Source: Prauserella endophytica
Lineage (GTDB): Bacteria > Actinomycetota > Actinomycetes > Mycobacteriales > Pseudonocardiaceae
Assembly (NCBI RefSeq): GCF_005146945.1
Contig: NZ_SWMS01000019.1
Location: 1-64,000, forward strand
DNA length: 64,000 nt
Direction of reading: 5' to 3'
Part shown: positions 31,970 through 42,335 of the stretch, piece after piece
Layout of the letters: every line of letters begins with the position of its first letter
Numbering within the stretch: position 1 is the first letter of the stretch
Position numbers and translations under genes: made by a program
Notes under the pieces: model-generated
What the model saw: the letters and a program-made list of their open reading frames with translations, nothing else
Database searches by the model: none
Told to the model about the DNA's origin: nothing

Positions 31970-32626
31970 ATGCGACAACCAGCCACCACGAGCCAGACGT
32001 ACACCGACCGCCGGGACGCGGGCCGCAGGCTGGCCGGGCTGCTGAGCGAGCGCGACTGGGTGGAGCCCGTCGTGCTCGGCCTCGCCAGGGGCGGCGTGCC
32101 CGTCGCGGCGGAGGTCGCCGCCGAGCTGGACGCACCCCTCGGCGTCGCCGTCGCCAGGAAGATCGGCGCTCCGGAACATCCCGAGTTCGGCATCGGTGCC
32201 GTCACGGCACACGGGCCCGCGACCTTCGACGACCGCAGTGTGCGGGCGCTCGGGCTCGGCCCCGGCGACCTCGAGGAGGCCTGCGAGCGCGAGCGGGCCG
32301 AGGCACAGCGCAGGGTCGACCTCTACCTGCAGGGCCGGGAACCCGAGCGGGCCGAGGGCCGCGACGTCCTGCTGATCGACGACGGCCTGGCCACGGGCGT
32401 CACCGCGACGGCGGCGCTGCGGGCGTTGCGGGCCGACGGTCCGCGCAGGCTGATACTGGCCACGCCCGTGTGCGCGGCGGAGGCGGCCGAGGGGCTGCGC
32501 GCGGAGGCCGACGAGGTGGTGTGCGCGCTGCGGCCGGAGGGTTTCCGCGCGGTGGGCCAGTGGTACGACGACTTCGGCCAGACCACCGACGACGAGGTCC
32601 TCGACCTGCTGGCGAAGGGGGCGTGA
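31970..32626 (+). CDS. Phosphoribosyltransferase-domain protein
   Basis: 218 aa. The PRPP-binding loop is VLLIDDGLATGVTATAALRA (near residue 125). The N-terminal part VVLGLARGGVPVAAEVA and VARKIGAPEHPEFGIGAV match the family. The natural base is unknown, and a hydrolytic or regulatory role is possible. The stop lies 3 nt before the next gene's ATG. In M. tuberculosis the two domains occur fused (Rv0571c), as I recall. Confidence 0.85.
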   Translation: MRQPATTSQTYTDRRDAGRRLAGLLSERDWVEPVVLGLARGGVPVAAEVAAELDAPLGVAVARKIGAPEHPEFGIGAVTAHGPATFDDRSVRALGLGPGDLEEACERERAEAQRRVDLYLQGREPERAEGRDVLLIDDGLATGVTATAALRALRADGPRRLILATPVCAAEAAEGLRAEADEVVCALRPEGFRAVGQWYDDFGQTTDDEVLDLLAKGA

Positions 32627-32629
32627 GCG

Positions 32630-33277
32630 ATGACCGTGCCCTTCGCCGTCGAGACCGAGGACGCGGCTCTGCCCGGCGATCTCACGATGCCCGCCGACGC
32701 GATCGGGGTGGTCGCGTTCGCGCACGGCTCGGGCAGCTCCCGGCACAGCCCGCGCAACGTGGCCGTGGCCAGGACGCTGCAGGACCAGCGGCTCGGCACA
32801 CTGCTGTTCGACCTGCTCAGCCCCGACGAGGAACGCGCCGACGCCGCCACGGCCGAGTTGCGCTTCGACGTCGAGCTGCTCGCCGGACGCCTGGTAGACG
32901 CCGTCGACCGGCTGACAGAGGACGACCGCACGCACGGACTGCCGATCGGCCTCTTCGGCGCGAGCACCGGCGCCGCGGCCGCGCTGGTCGCGGCGGCGAG
33001 GCGGCGGGAGCACGTGCGCGCGGTGGTGTCGAGAGGTGGCAGGCCCGACCTGGCGGGCGACGCGCTCGGCGAGGTCGACTGCCCCGTGCTGCTCGTGATC
33101 GGCGAGCGGGACGAGCAGGTACGCAGGCTCAACGAGCAGGCCGCACGGAACCTGCGGGCGCCATACGAGATCGAGATCGTGCCGGGCGCGACCCACCTGT
33201 TCGAGGAGTCCGGCGCGCTGGAGCACGTGGCCGAGCAGGCCGGGGCCTGGTTCGGGAGGCACCTCGCACGTTCGTAG
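32630..33277 (+). CDS. Dienelactone-hydrolase-like alpha/beta hydrolase
   Basis: 215 aa. The beta-strand/oxyanion segment VVAFAHGSGSSRHSPRN is followed by nucleophile Ser in LFGASTGAAAAL (GxSxG), acid Asp in LLVIGERDEQV, and His in PGATHLFEESG. This is a complete catalytic triad. It is coupled to the phosphoribosyltransferase gene and probably acts with it. The substrate is unknown. Confidence 0.85.
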   Translation: MTVPFAVETEDAALPGDLTMPADAIGVVAFAHGSGSSRHSPRNVAVARTLQDQRLGTLLFDLLSPDEERADAATAELRFDVELLAGRLVDAVDRLTEDDRTHGLPIGLFGASTGAAAALVAAARRREHVRAVVSRGGRPDLAGDALGEVDCPVLLVIGERDEQVRRLNEQAARNLRAPYEIEIVPGATHLFEESGALEHVAEQAGAWFGRHLARS

Positions 33278-33287
33278 GCTGGGGGCC

Positions 33288-34100
33288 ATGGACAGTGTGC
33301 GGTTGATCGAGCGATGGCCGGTGGACAACGTGGCGACGGCGGTAGTGCGCGCCGACGGCAGCGTGCTGGGCAGCCACGGCGACACCGGGCGGGTCTTCCC
33401 GCTCGCGTCGGTCACCAAGCTGTTCACCGCCTACACGACGCTGATCGCGATCGAGGAGGGCGTGGTCGAGCTGGACACGCCCGCGGGTCCCGAGGGCGCC
33501 ACGGTCAGGCACCTGCTCGCGCACACGGCCGGCCTCGGCTTCAACGAGCACAAGGTCTACGCGCCTCCCGGGCAGCGCAGGATGTACTCCAGTGCGGGCT
33601 TCGAGCAGCTCGCCGACGCGCTCACCGAGCACTCGGGCATCCCGTTCGCGGCCTACCAGGACGAGGCGCTGTTCCAGCCGCTGCGGATGAACAGCACGAA
33701 GTTGAACGGCTCGCCGGGAGCCGACGCGGAGTCCACTGTGGATGACCTCGTGCTGTTCGCCGCCGAGCTACAGCAGCCGAAGCTGCTGGCGCCCACCACG
33801 CTCGCGCGGGCGACCGAGGTGGCCTTTCCCGGGCTCACCGGCGTGCTGCCCGGGTTCGGCCACCAGAAGCCCAACGACTGGGGCCTCGGCTTCGAGATCC
33901 GCGACCACAAGAGCCCACACTGGACGGGCAGCCTCAGCTCCCCGCGCACGTTCGGCCACTTCGGACAGTCCGGAACGTTCCTGTGGGTCGACCCGGACGC
34001 CGGCGTGGCATGCGTGGCGCTGACCGACCGCGACTTCGGGCCGTGGGCCGCCGAGGCCTGGCCCGCCTACACCGACGCCGTGCTCAGGGAACTGGCATGA
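33288..34100 (+). CDS. Serine beta-lactamase-fold hydrolase
   Basis: 270 aa, class C/D-alanyl-D-alanine carboxypeptidase fold. The SxxK active site is SVTK in FPLASVTKLFTAYTTL, the second motif is YSSAG, and the third is HFGQSG. There is no signal peptide, so it is probably a cytosolic esterase or peptidase rather than a resistance enzyme. Its end overlaps the convergent dehydrogenase gene by 17 bp. Confidence 0.85.
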   Translation: MDSVRLIERWPVDNVATAVVRADGSVLGSHGDTGRVFPLASVTKLFTAYTTLIAIEEGVVELDTPAGPEGATVRHLLAHTAGLGFNEHKVYAPPGQRRMYSSAGFEQLADALTEHSGIPFAAYQDEALFQPLRMNSTKLNGSPGADAESTVDDLVLFAAELQQPKLLAPTTLARATEVAFPGLTGVLPGFGHQKPNDWGLGFEIRDHKSPHWTGSLSSPRTFGHFGQSGTFLWVDPDAGVACVALTDRDFGPWAAEAWPAYTDAVLRELA

Positions 34101-35034
34101 CGCGGATGGGCTCGCCCGCCTGATAGGCGGCGATGTCCTCCACGGCGTCGCGGTAGAACACCTCGTACACCTCACGTGTCACGTACCCGATGTGCGGCGT
34201 GAGGACGGTGTTGGGCAGCGACCGCAGCGGGTGGTCGGCAGGCAACGGCTCCTGGTCGAACACGTCGAGCGCGGCACCCCCGATCCGCCGCTCCCGCAGT
34301 GCCTCCACCAGCGCGTCCTGGTCGACGATCGGCCCGCGTGAAGTGTTCACGAGCCATGCGTCCGGCTTCATCAGGGCAAGCTCGCCGGCGCCGACGAGAC
34401 CCCGCGAGCGGCTGCTCAGCACGAGGTGGACGGTCACGATGTCCGACTCGCGCAGCAGGTCCTCCTTCGACACCGCCGTCACGTCGTGCTCGGCGGCCTT
34501 CTCGGGCGTGAGGTTCTGGCTCCACGCGATCGTGCGCATGCCGAACGCCTGCCCGACGCGGGCAACCTTCGCACCGAGCCTGCCGAGCCCGAGCAGGCCC
34601 AGCGTGCGGCCGTGCAGCCCCGTGCCGACCCCGACCTGCCAGCCGCCCTCGCGCACCGACCGCTCCTCGACGGGCAGCCCGCGCACCGCCGCGAGGATCA
34701 GCGCCCACGTCAGCTCCGCGGCCGGGTGCGGCAGGTACCCGGTGTGGCTGACCACGATCCCCCGCTCGGTCGCCGTCTTGATGTCGATCGAGGGGTTGCG
34801 CGGGCCGCCGGCGCTGACGATCAGGCGCAGGTCCGGCAGCCGCTCCAGCAGCTCGGCGGGGAACGGGGTGCGCTCGCGCATGGCGACCACCACCTCGAAC
34901 CCCGCGAGCCTGCGCGCGAGCTCGTCCCGGTCCCGGATGTGCTCGGTGAACACCTCGATCTCGGCATCGAGCGAAGCCCAGTCCGCGAGGCCGAGCGCGA
35001 CGTTCTGGTAGTCGTCGAGGATCGCGATCTTCAT
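34084..35034 (-). CDS. D-2-hydroxyacid dehydrogenase family protein
   Basis: About 316 aa NAD-dependent dehydrogenase of the SerA/GyaR superfamily. The Rossmann motif is LLGLGRLGAKVARVGQAFGM near residue 150. Catalytic residues are Arg in NTSRGPIVD, Glu in DVFDQEPLP, and His in LTPHIGYVT. It lacks the C-terminal ACT domain of true phosphoglycerate dehydrogenase. The ATG before KIAILDDYQ is preferred over a GTG three codons upstream. Confidence 0.9.
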   Translation of the reverse strand: MKIAILDDYQNVALGLADWASLDAEIEVFTEHIRDRDELARRLAGFEVVVAMRERTPFPAELLERLPDLRLIVSAGGPRNPSIDIKTATERGIVVSHTGYLPHPAAELTWALILAAVRGLPVEERSVREGGWQVGVGTGLHGRTLGLLGLGRLGAKVARVGQAFGMRTIAWSQNLTPEKAAEHDVTAVSKEDLLRESDIVTVHLVLSSRSRGLVGAGELALMKPDAWLVNTSRGPIVDQDALVEALRERRIGGAALDVFDQEPLPADHPLRSLPNTVLTPHIGYVTREVYEVFYRDAVEDIAAYQAGEPIRVMPVP

Positions 35035-35044
35035 GGGCGTCACG

Positions 35045-36241
35045 CTAGGGCACAGCCACCTCGACGTGCACCAGGTGGTGGTCGGAGGCGTCGTTCAGTC
35101 GCGCCAGCTCCGAGCCCGGCACCGGCCAGAACACGCCGTCACTCAACGGAAGCAGGCCCCGCGACGGCAGCACGTAGTCCACGCGCAGGTTGCCCGGCGC
35201 CTCGTCGTTGAAGTCGGCCGTGTCGAGCCACGGCCTGCCCTCGTGTCCGGTGTTGGCGCCGCCCTGCTGCTCGGCCGCCACGGCCGCGCCCAGGCTGGCC
35301 GGCTTGGTGTCCTGGACGCGGGGCGCGTCGAGCAGCTGCCGGGCGGCGCTCGCGACGCTGTCGCCGTCGAACGGGTCGGCGTTGTAGTCGCCCGCGATCA
35401 CGAACCGCTCGCCCTCGCGCAGCCCACCGCGTCCGCCCGCGTCGTCGTAGATGTACCCGCCCTTGCCGGGGGTGACGTAGTCGGCCCAGAAGCGGATCTC
35501 GTCGTGGTTGCGGGTGCCGTTGCGGTCCTCGGGGCCGTCGAAGGTGGGCGGCGTCGGGTGCGCGACGAGGAAGTGCACGGTGCGCTTGCCCACGCGCACC
35601 GGAACGTCCCAGTGCGACTTCGACGACAGGCGCAGCACGTCCAGCGCCTCTGGCGAGTACCAGTCGGCGGGCTCCGGCGTGGCCGGGTCGTCGGGCAGCA
35701 GGGCGCCGGGCATGTCCTGCCAGCGGAAATGCTGGAACGTGCGGACCTTCGCGGTGTCGATGGGGTACTTCGAGAGCACGAGCATCCCGTACTGGCCCTC
35801 GAACACGCCGAAGCCGTGCGCGTCGTTGCCGCCGCCGACGGTGCCGTCGCGGTCGAGGTCGAAACCGGTGGGCACCCCGGTGTTGACGGGCGCGGTGTAG
35901 GCGTACGGGTAGTCGATCGGCCGCGCGCCGTTCTGCCCGACCTCCAGGTAGTTGTCGCGGAACGCGTCGGCGGCCGCGTTGCCCGGCACGTAGTCGAACT
36001 CGTTGACCAGCAACACGTCCGGTCTGCTCCGCTGGATCACCTCGGCGACCTCACGCGCCTGCGCGTTGTCCGGTGTGGACAGATCCGCGAGCAGGGCTCC
36101 CTCGGAGCCGCGGTTGAGCGAGGCGTTGAACGTCGCGAACTCGGCGCTCGCGCCGGGCCGGGGCGTGGCCGAGGCGGGCGCGGCGGTAACGGCCAGCACC
36201 ACGACGGCGAGAACGGGCAACCACCCGCGAGATGTGCGCAC
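35045..36241 (-). CDS. Secreted endonuclease/exonuclease/phosphatase family protein
   Basis: 398 aa with a clear Sec signal peptide (PVLAVVVLAVTAAPASA). The EEP fold markers are FATFNASLNRG, DVLLVNEFDYV, HFLVAHPTPP, VIAGDYNADPFDGDS and the terminal ASDHHLVHVEV. An inserted segment between the second and third motifs is long and aspartate/glycine-rich. It is probably an extracellular phosphodiesterase or nuclease. It is followed by a 10-bp gap before the dehydrogenase stop-to-start region. Confidence 0.88.
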   Translation of the reverse strand: MRTSRGWLPVLAVVVLAVTAAPASATPRPGASAEFATFNASLNRGSEGALLADLSTPDNAQAREVAEVIQRSRPDVLLVNEFDYVPGNAAADAFRDNYLEVGQNGARPIDYPYAYTAPVNTGVPTGFDLDRDGTVGGGNDAHGFGVFEGQYGMLVLSKYPIDTAKVRTFQHFRWQDMPGALLPDDPATPEPADWYSPEALDVLRLSSKSHWDVPVRVGKRTVHFLVAHPTPPTFDGPEDRNGTRNHDEIRFWADYVTPGKGGYIYDDAGGRGGLREGERFVIAGDYNADPFDGDSVASAARQLLDAPRVQDTKPASLGAAVAAEQQGGANTGHEGRPWLDTADFNDEAPGNLRVDYVLPSRGLLPLSDGVFWPVPGSELARLNDASDHHLVHVEVAVP

Positions 36242-36311
36242 TTGTGTCTACCTCCCAGTCGCGCTCACCCTACGGGCACAAGGTGAACGGCGGGGAGCGA
36301 CTTTCGGACGA

Positions 36312-37169
36312 TCAGTCCAGCGGCAGCGGCAGAATGCCGCCCGTCGCCTCACGCAGGGCATCCCGCATCGCGGTCTTCGGCGCCGCCCGCCCCGTGAACT
36401 GCTCCACCTGGCCGAAAGCCTGGTGCAGCAACATGTCCAACCCGGTCGCGACCCGGCCGCCGCGCGCGGCGACGGCCTCGGCGAGCGGCGTCGGCCACGG
36501 GTGGTAGATCACGTCCAGCACGCAACCGACGGCGGCCAGCTCCGCCAGGTACGGGGCGACCGCGTCGGGCGGCACCGTGTTGACGAGCACGTCGGTGTCG
36601 CCGGTGACGGCGGCGAAGTCCACGTCGGACCAGCGCAGCACCTCCACAGCCAGTCCGGCGCGCTTCGCGGCCGCCGCCGACTCCTCGGCCCGCGCGGGCT
36701 CCCGCACGACGAGCCGCACCAGCTCCAGGCCGAGCGCGGCGAAGCCCGCGACGGCCGCCGCGGCGGTGCCTCCCGCGCCGAGCACCATCGCCGTCCGGCC
36801 CTCGGTGTAGCCACCCGCGGCGCGCAGTGCACCCACGACGCCGTCCACGTCGGTGCAGTCGGCGCGCCAGCCACCCGAGGGCAGGTGCACGAGCGTGTTC
36901 GCGGCGCCCACGGCGGTGGCCCTCGGCGTGGCCTCGTTGGCGAGGTCCAGCGCCGCGCGCTTGCCCGGCATCGTCACCGACAGCCCCGCCCACTCGGGAC
37001 CGAGGCCGGACACTAGGCCGGGCAGGCTCTCGGCGTCGGCCTCGATCCGCTCGTAGGTCCAGTCCGGCAGGCCGAGGGCCGCGTACGCGGCACCGTGCAG
37101 CACCGGCGAGAGCGAATGCTCCACCGGTTTGCCGAGTACCGCCGCGCGGCGGGGGCTAGAAGACACCAC
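36312..37169 (-). CDS. aroE: Shikimate dehydrogenase
   Basis: NADPH-dependent reduction of 3-dehydroshikimate. 285 aa. AAVLGKPVEHSLSPVLHGAA, LSVTMPGKRAAL (catalytic Lys), AVGAANTLVH, and the Rossmann motif VLGAGGTAAAAVAGFAALG are present. Two tandem GTG codons start the gene, overlapping the end of mltG by 14 nt. It lies away from the other aro genes, as in mycobacteria. Confidence 0.95.
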   Translation of the reverse strand: MVSSSPRRAAVLGKPVEHSLSPVLHGAAYAALGLPDWTYERIEADAESLPGLVSGLGPEWAGLSVTMPGKRAALDLANEATPRATAVGAANTLVHLPSGGWRADCTDVDGVVGALRAAGGYTEGRTAMVLGAGGTAAAAVAGFAALGLELVRLVVREPARAEESAAAAKRAGLAVEVLRWSDVDFAAVTGDTDVLVNTVPPDAVAPYLAELAAVGCVLDVIYHPWPTPLAEAVAARGGRVATGLDMLLHQAFGQVEQFTGRAAPKTAMRDALREATGGILPLPLD

Positions 37170-38766
37170 GGGCTATCGCGTCGTCGCGGTTGCGCAGGTG
37201 CTCCTGGTAGTCGACCGAGAAGCACGAGAGCCCGTTGGTCTCGCACTTCACGAAGTACAGCCAGGGCCCATCGGGGGGCTCCTCCGCCGCGGTGATGGCG
37301 TCCAGGCTCGGCGCGGCGATCGGTGTCGGCGGCAGGCCGCGGTTGCGGTAGGTGTTGTACGCACCCGCCCGCGCCCGGTCCGCGTCGTTGGTGCGCACCT
37401 CGGGCTGGTGGAGCACGTAGTTGATGGTCGAGTCGAGCTCGAGCCGCATGTCCTCCGCGAGCCGGTTGTGCAGGACCCTGGAGACCTTCCCGAAGTCGTT
37501 CGCCACGGCCTCGCGCTCGATCAGCGACGCGATGATGAGGATCTGGTACGGGCTGTAGCCGGTCCGCCCGGCCGCGTCGGGCAGCCCGGCGGCCTGCATC
37601 CGCAGCGTCGAGGTCTTGAGCACCTCGCCGAGCAGCGTCGCCGCGTCCCAGCCCGGCTTCACGTCGTACACACCCGGCGCGATCATGCCCTCGAGCTTGC
37701 GGCCCGGCTCGGCCCTCGCGGCGTCGGCTGCGGCCCATTCGGGCACGCCCAGCTGCGCGAGGTCGGCGGTGTCGGCAAGGCGCCGCAGCTCCTCCGCCGG
37801 GATGCACGTGCTCTCGCCGTTGAGGTCCGCGCAGGAGGCCTGCGACAGCAGCGAGAACACGCCGGGGGTGACGGAGCCGTCGGGCTGCTGGATGTCGTCG
37901 AGCTGGGTGCCTGCCCGCAGCTGCAGCTCACCGACCCTGGTGTCCGGCGCCACGAGGCTACTCACCGCGCTCGCGCCCGACATCTTCGTCTTGAGCACGT
38001 AGTAGCCGGGCTGCACGCCCAGCACGCGCTCGTCGTCCGCGCTCGCGTCGACGAACGCCTCGGCGCTCGCGACCACGTCGAGCTCGTTGAGCTTCGTGGC
38101 GATGGCGCGCGTCGAGTCGCCTTCCTCGACATGCAGGAGCACGTCGTTCTCGCCGGTGCCCTCGTAGTCCTCGAAGCCGAAGCCGAGCAGCTCACGCGCC
38201 CCGTAGTAGGCACCCCCGGCGAGCAGGACGATCACCGTGAGCGCGGCGAGCCAGCCCAGAAACCGCTTGCGGCGCTTGCGCGGCGCCCTCGGCTCCGGCC
38301 GGTCCTCACGCTCGTCCTCGAAGTACTCGGGGACGGCCCGCTCGTCGTCCCCGTCGCCGTACTCGTCGTGGATGTCCTCGTCGAGCAGGTCGTCGTAGTC
38401 GCCGTACTCGTCGTAGTCGCGGTAGTCCCGGTCGCCGAAGTCGAGGCCGAGCACCTCGGTGGGGTTCTCGTCCGGCGGCACGCCCTCGTTGGGCGAGCGC
38501 CTGCGGCGGGCGGGCGGCCGGGGCCTGCGCTCGGGCACCGCGCCCCTCGGCTCCCCGGGACGCGGCGCGGGGCCTGGCTCGGGTGCGGCGTGCCGCGCCC
38601 GTCGGGCGGGCGGGCGCCTCGGCACCGGCGGGTCGGAGGGCAGCGGGCGCTGGGGCGGCTCCGCCGCGGCCTGGCGCGGGGGCCGGGGCGGGCGCTCCGC
38701 CTGCGGGGACCGCTGGGCCGGGCGGAGGCGGCGCCTGCCGCCGGGACCGTCGTCGGGGGTGCTCAT
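37156..38766 (-). CDS. mltG: Endolytic murein transglycosylase
   Basis: Cuts nascent peptidoglycan strands at the membrane. 536 aa. The first ~168 residues are cytosolic, Arg/Pro-rich then strongly acidic with Asp-Tyr repeats ([13 protein letters not shown]), which is much longer than in E. coli. A transmembrane helix (about 169-190) is followed by the LysM-like subdomain and the YceG catalytic domain with the active-site Glu in [11 protein letters not shown] (about 417-419) and [12 protein letters not shown] near the end. It overlaps ruvX by 4 nt. Confidence 0.94.
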   Translation of the reverse strand: MSTPDDGPGGRRRLRPAQRSPQAERPPRPPRQAAAEPPQRPLPSDPPVPRRPPARRARHAAPEPGPAPRPGEPRGAVPERRPRPPARRRRSPNEGVPPDENPTEVLGLDFGDRDYRDYDEYGDYDDLLDEDIHDEYGDGDDERAVPEYFEDEREDRPEPRAPRKRRKRFLGWLAALTVIVLLAGGAYYGARELLGFGFEDYEGTGENDVLLHVEEGDSTRAIATKLNELDVVASAEAFVDASADDERVLGVQPGYYVLKTKMSGASAVSSLVAPDTRVGELQLRAGTQLDDIQQPDGSVTPGVFSLLSQASCADLNGESTCIPAEELRRLADTADLAQLGVPEWAAADAARAEPGRKLEGMIAPGVYDVKPGWDAATLLGEVLKTSTLRMQAAGLPDAAGRTGYSPYQILIIASLIEREAVANDFGKVSRVLHNRLAEDMRLELDSTINYVLHQPEVRTNDADRARAGAYNTYRNRGLPPTPIAAPSLDAITAAEEPPDGPWLYFVKCETNGLSCFSVDYQEHLRNRDDAIARGVF

Positions 38767-39257
38767 GCCGGACCGGCCTCCCTCGCGATCGCCGCGCCGC
38801 GCGCGTCGAGCCAGCCCTGCAGGATCTCGACGGCGGCGGCCTGGTCCACCACGGCCCGCTGCTTACGGCCCTTGACGCCGCGCTGGGACAGCATGCGGCT
38901 GGCGCTCACCGTGGTGAGCCGCTCGTCCGCGAGCCGCACCGCCACGGGGGCCACCCGCTCGGCGAGCCTGCGGGCGTAGTCCGCGGCGGTCTCGGCCGCC
39001 GCGCCGTGGCGGTCGGCCAGTGTCCTCGGCAGTCCCACGATCACCTCGACCACCTCGTGTTCGGCGACAAGCCGCGCCAGCTCGTCGAGATCGGTGTCGT
39101 CGTCCGCATCACGCGACAGGGTAGCGAGCGGGCTCGCCAGGATGGGCGCGGGATCGCTGAGGGCCACACCCACCCGCACGGACCCGACATCGACGGCAAG
39201 CCTGCGGCCGGCCCCGGGATCCTGCTCCCCGGGCCGGTCCGGACGGATGTCGCTCAC
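38763..39257 (-). CDS. ruvX: Putative pre-16S rRNA nuclease (RuvX/YqgF)
   Basis: 164 aa, RNase H-like fold. Signatures are [18 protein letters not shown] (first catalytic Asp), [15 protein letters not shown] and [15 protein letters not shown] (second acidic residue), with the final Asp in [14 protein letters not shown]. It overlaps both alaS and mltG by 4 nt, matching the conserved alaS-ruvX-mltG-aroE order. Confidence 0.95.
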   Translation of the reverse strand: MSDIRPDRPGEQDPGAGRRLAVDVGSVRVGVALSDPAPILASPLATLSRDADDDTDLDELARLVAEHEVVEVIVGLPRTLADRHGAAAETAADYARRLAERVAPVAVRLADERLTTVSASRMLSQRGVKGRKQRAVVDQAAAVEILQGWLDARGAAIAREAGPA

Positions 39258-41914
39258 CCCGAGGCGAGGGCACCGCGCAGCGCCGCGATGGCCTGGTCGA
39301 TGCCCGCGGGGTTCGTGCCGCCGCCCTGTGCCATGTCCGGCTTGCCGCCGCCGCGACCGCCGACCGCCTCGGCGAACGCGGGCACCAGCTTGCCCGCCGC
39401 GAGCCCCTTGTCTCGCGCCGCAGCGGTGGTGGCGACGACGAAGCTCACCTTGCCGTCGGCGGGGGCGAACAGCGCCACCACGCCGGGCCGCGAGCCCAGC
39501 CGGTTGCGGACCTCACCCGCGAGCGCGCGCACGCCACCCGCGTCGACGCCCTCGGCGAGCTGCTCCGCGACCAGGGAGACACCGCCCACGTCCTGCGCCT
39601 TCTCCGCCAGCGACCCCGCCGAGCCGAGCACCTGCCGCGTGCGAAGCTGCTCGATCTCCTTCTCGGCGTTGCGCAGCCGCGAGAGCACGTCCTCGATGCG
39701 GGAGGGCAGCTGGTCGGTCGGTACCTTCAGCGTTCCGGCCAGTTGTGAGACGAGCAGCTGCTCCTTGCGCACGTGCCTCAGCGCGTCGGTGCCCACGAGC
39801 GCCTCGACGCGGTGCACGCCAGAGCCGATCGACGCGTCGCTGACGAGCTTGACGAGGCCGAGCTGGCCGATGCGGCCGACGTGCGTGCCACCGCAGAGCT
39901 CGCGCGAGTAGTCGCCCATGTCGACCACGCGCACGTCGTTGCCGTACTTCTCGCCGAACAGGGCGACCGCCCCGAGCTCGAGCGCCTTGTCCTTGGTGGT
40001 GACGTAGGACTGCACCTCGACATCGGTCTGGAGGTAGTCGTTGACCTCCTCCTCGACCTCGGTGAGCACGTCGGCCGACACCGAGCCGGGCGTGGTGAAG
40101 TCGAAGCGCATGCGGCCCGGCGAGTTCAGCGAGCCCGCCTGGGCGGCGCGCTTGCCGTAGGCGCCGCGCACGGCCGCGTGCACGAGGTGCGTGGCCGAGT
40201 GCGACCGCTCGATGGAGGCGCGGCGCGTGGCGTCGACCGACGCCGTCAGCTCGGTGTCGAGGCCGACCTCGCCCGCGATCACCTCGACGCTGTGCACGAA
40301 CAGGCCGGGCACGAGCTTCTGCACGTCGAGCACCTTCAGCTCGACGCCGTGACCCAAGAGCGTGCCGGTGTCGGCGATCTGGCCACCGCTCTCGGCGTAG
40401 AACGGCGTGCGGTCGAGGATCAGGCCGGCCCGCTGCCCCTCGCCGACCGAGGGCACGGGCACGCCGTCCTGCAGCAGCGCGAGCACGCGCGAGGTGGCCT
40501 GGAGGTCGGTGTAGCCGAGGAACTCGGTCTCGCCGTGCTGCTCCAGCACCTTGCGGTACTCGGAGAGATCGCCGTGGCCGCTCTTGCGTGCCGCGGCGTC
40601 GGCCTTGGCCCGCTGCCGCTGCTCCTCCATGAGCGTGCGGAAACCGTCCTCGTCGACCGAAAGGCCCTGCTCCGCGGCCATCTCGAGGGTCAGGTCGATC
40701 GGGAAGCCGTAGGTGTCATGCAGCTGGAACGCCTTGTCCCCGGCCAGGATGTCGCCGCCGGAGCGCTTGGTCTCCTCGGCGGCGAGGTCGAAGATCTTCG
40801 AGCCGCTGGTGAGCGTGGAGAGGAAGGTCTCCTCCTCGACGCGCATCACGTCGCTGATGCGGTCGAAGTCGCGCGCGATCTCCGGGTACGACGGCGACAT
40901 CGCGTCGCGCACCACCTTGGCGAACTCCGGCAGCACCGGCTCGTGCACGCCGAGCAGGCGCACGGAACGCACGATGCGGCGCAGCAGGCGCCGCAGCACG
41001 TAACCGCGCGCCTCGTTGCCGGGCGTGACACCGTCGGTGATGAGCATGACGCCCGAGCGCGCGTGGTCGGCGATGACGCGGAAGCGCACGTCGTCGGTGT
41101 GGTTCGCACCGTAGCGGCGGCCGGAGAATTCCTCCGCCTTGGTGATCACCGGGCGGACGAGGTCGGTCTCGTAGACGTTCTCGACGCCCTGCAGCAGGTA
41201 CGCGACCCGCTCGACGCCCATGCCGGTGTCGATGTTCTTCTTCGGCAGCTCACCGACCGGAGGGTGGCCGTACTTCGGACTCTGGTCGCCTCGCACGTCC
41301 TGCATGAAGACGAGGTTCCAGATCTCCAGGTAACGGTCCTCGTCGACGACGGGGCCGCCCTCGCGACCGTACGCGGGGCCGCGGTCGTAGTAGATCTCCG
41401 AGCACGGGCCGCCGGGGCCGGGCACGCCCATGTCCCAGTAGTTGTCCCTGCCGTCGCGGGCCTGGATCCGCTCGGACGGGATGCCGGCGATCTCCCGCCA
41501 CAGGCCCGCGGCCTCGGAGTCGTTCTCGTAGACGGTGACCCAGATGCGGCCGGGGTCGAACCCGAAGCCGCCGTCGTCCTGCGAGGTGGTGATCAGCTCC
41601 CAGGCACGTGCGATGGCGCCTTCCTTGAAGTAGTCACCGAACGAGAAGTTCCCCGCCATCTGGAAGAACGTGTTGTGCCGCGTGGTCTTGCCGACCTCGT
41701 CGATGTCCCCGGTGCGCACGCACTTCTGCACGCTCGTGGCACGCGGGTAGGGCGGCGGCACCTCGCCGAGGAAGTACGGCTTGAACTGGACCATGCCCGC
41801 GTTGACGAACAGCAGGGTCGGGTCGTCGAGGATCAGCGAGGCGCTGGGCACCCTGGTGTGCCCGTGCCCCTCGAAGTAGTTCAGGAACCGCTTGTTGATC
41901 TCGTGTGTTTCCAC
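39254..41914 (-). CDS. alaS: Alanyl-tRNA synthetase
   Basis: 886 aa, class II synthetase with all domains. The aminoacylation core includes [14 protein letters not shown] and [20 protein letters not shown]. The editing domain has the HxxxH motif in [14 protein letters not shown] (near residue 570) and the [11 protein letters not shown] zinc ligands (near 665). The C-terminal DHHA1-type C-Ala domain ends [16 protein letters not shown]. It is coupled to ruvX. Confidence 0.98.
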   Translation of the reverse strand: METHEINKRFLNYFEGHGHTRVPSASLILDDPTLLFVNAGMVQFKPYFLGEVPPPYPRATSVQKCVRTGDIDEVGKTTRHNTFFQMAGNFSFGDYFKEGAIARAWELITTSQDDGGFGFDPGRIWVTVYENDSEAAGLWREIAGIPSERIQARDGRDNYWDMGVPGPGGPCSEIYYDRGPAYGREGGPVVDEDRYLEIWNLVFMQDVRGDQSPKYGHPPVGELPKKNIDTGMGVERVAYLLQGVENVYETDLVRPVITKAEEFSGRRYGANHTDDVRFRVIADHARSGVMLITDGVTPGNEARGYVLRRLLRRIVRSVRLLGVHEPVLPEFAKVVRDAMSPSYPEIARDFDRISDVMRVEEETFLSTLTSGSKIFDLAAEETKRSGGDILAGDKAFQLHDTYGFPIDLTLEMAAEQGLSVDEDGFRTLMEEQRQRAKADAAARKSGHGDLSEYRKVLEQHGETEFLGYTDLQATSRVLALLQDGVPVPSVGEGQRAGLILDRTPFYAESGGQIADTGTLLGHGVELKVLDVQKLVPGLFVHSVEVIAGEVGLDTELTASVDATRRASIERSHSATHLVHAAVRGAYGKRAAQAGSLNSPGRMRFDFTTPGSVSADVLTEVEEEVNDYLQTDVEVQSYVTTKDKALELGAVALFGEKYGNDVRVVDMGDYSRELCGGTHVGRIGQLGLVKLVSDASIGSGVHRVEALVGTDALRHVRKEQLLVSQLAGTLKVPTDQLPSRIEDVLSRLRNAEKEIEQLRTRQVLGSAGSLAEKAQDVGGVSLVAEQLAEGVDAGGVRALAGEVRNRLGSRPGVVALFAPADGKVSFVVATTAAARDKGLAAGKLVPAFAEAVGGRGGGKPDMAQGGGTNPAGIDQAIAALRGALASG

Positions 41915-42011
41915 TGGTTTTCCTCTGGGTGAGGCTCGGCGGCACCGGATCGGGCGCGAGCCTGGTTTCGGGGACGGCGGTGACGGCGGGGAGCGCGGCG
42001 AACGACGCCGC

Positions 42012-42335
42012 TCAGCTCTCCGCCCGGGGCGCTCGCCGGGCGCGCGACTCGGTGGCGGCGTGCCTGCCGCCCGCCGCCGTGTACCTCGTGGCCTCGGTCC
42101 TCCCCGGAAGGCCCGTGCGCCGCTCCACGATGTCGCTCAGCTCCTGCTCCCGCTCGCTCATCCCGGCGCGGACGTCCGCACCGAACGCGCCGATGGCGCC
42201 CGCCAGCTCCCGCACGGCGTCGCCCAGGTTCGAGGCTAACCCCGCCGGAGTGGCTTGACGAGCCGTTTCGGTCGCCTTACGGGAGAGGGCGACCCCGGCG
42301 GCGACACCCATGCCGAGCCAGAACAGCCGCCTCAT
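42012..42335 (-). CDS. Small membrane-anchored protein of unknown function
   Basis: 107 aa. A short hydrophobic N-terminus ([16 protein letters not shown]) is followed by a helical, charged region ([20 protein letters not shown] and [16 protein letters not shown]) and a basic tail. It resembles DUF6167-type actinobacterial proteins. It overlaps the DUF948 gene by 4 nt and lies just upstream of alaS, an arrangement seen in related genomes. Confidence 0.7.
   Translation of the reverse strand: MRRLFWLGMGVAAGVALSRKATETARQATPAGLASNLGDAVRELAGAIGAFGADVRAGMSEREQELSDIVERRTGLPGRTEATRYTAAGGRHAATESRARRAPRAES

Noticed and set aside
33288-34100. Beta-lactamase-fold gene as an antibiotic resistance gene
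   Set aside because: No signal peptide and no resistance context; more consistent with a cytosolic esterase or peptidase.
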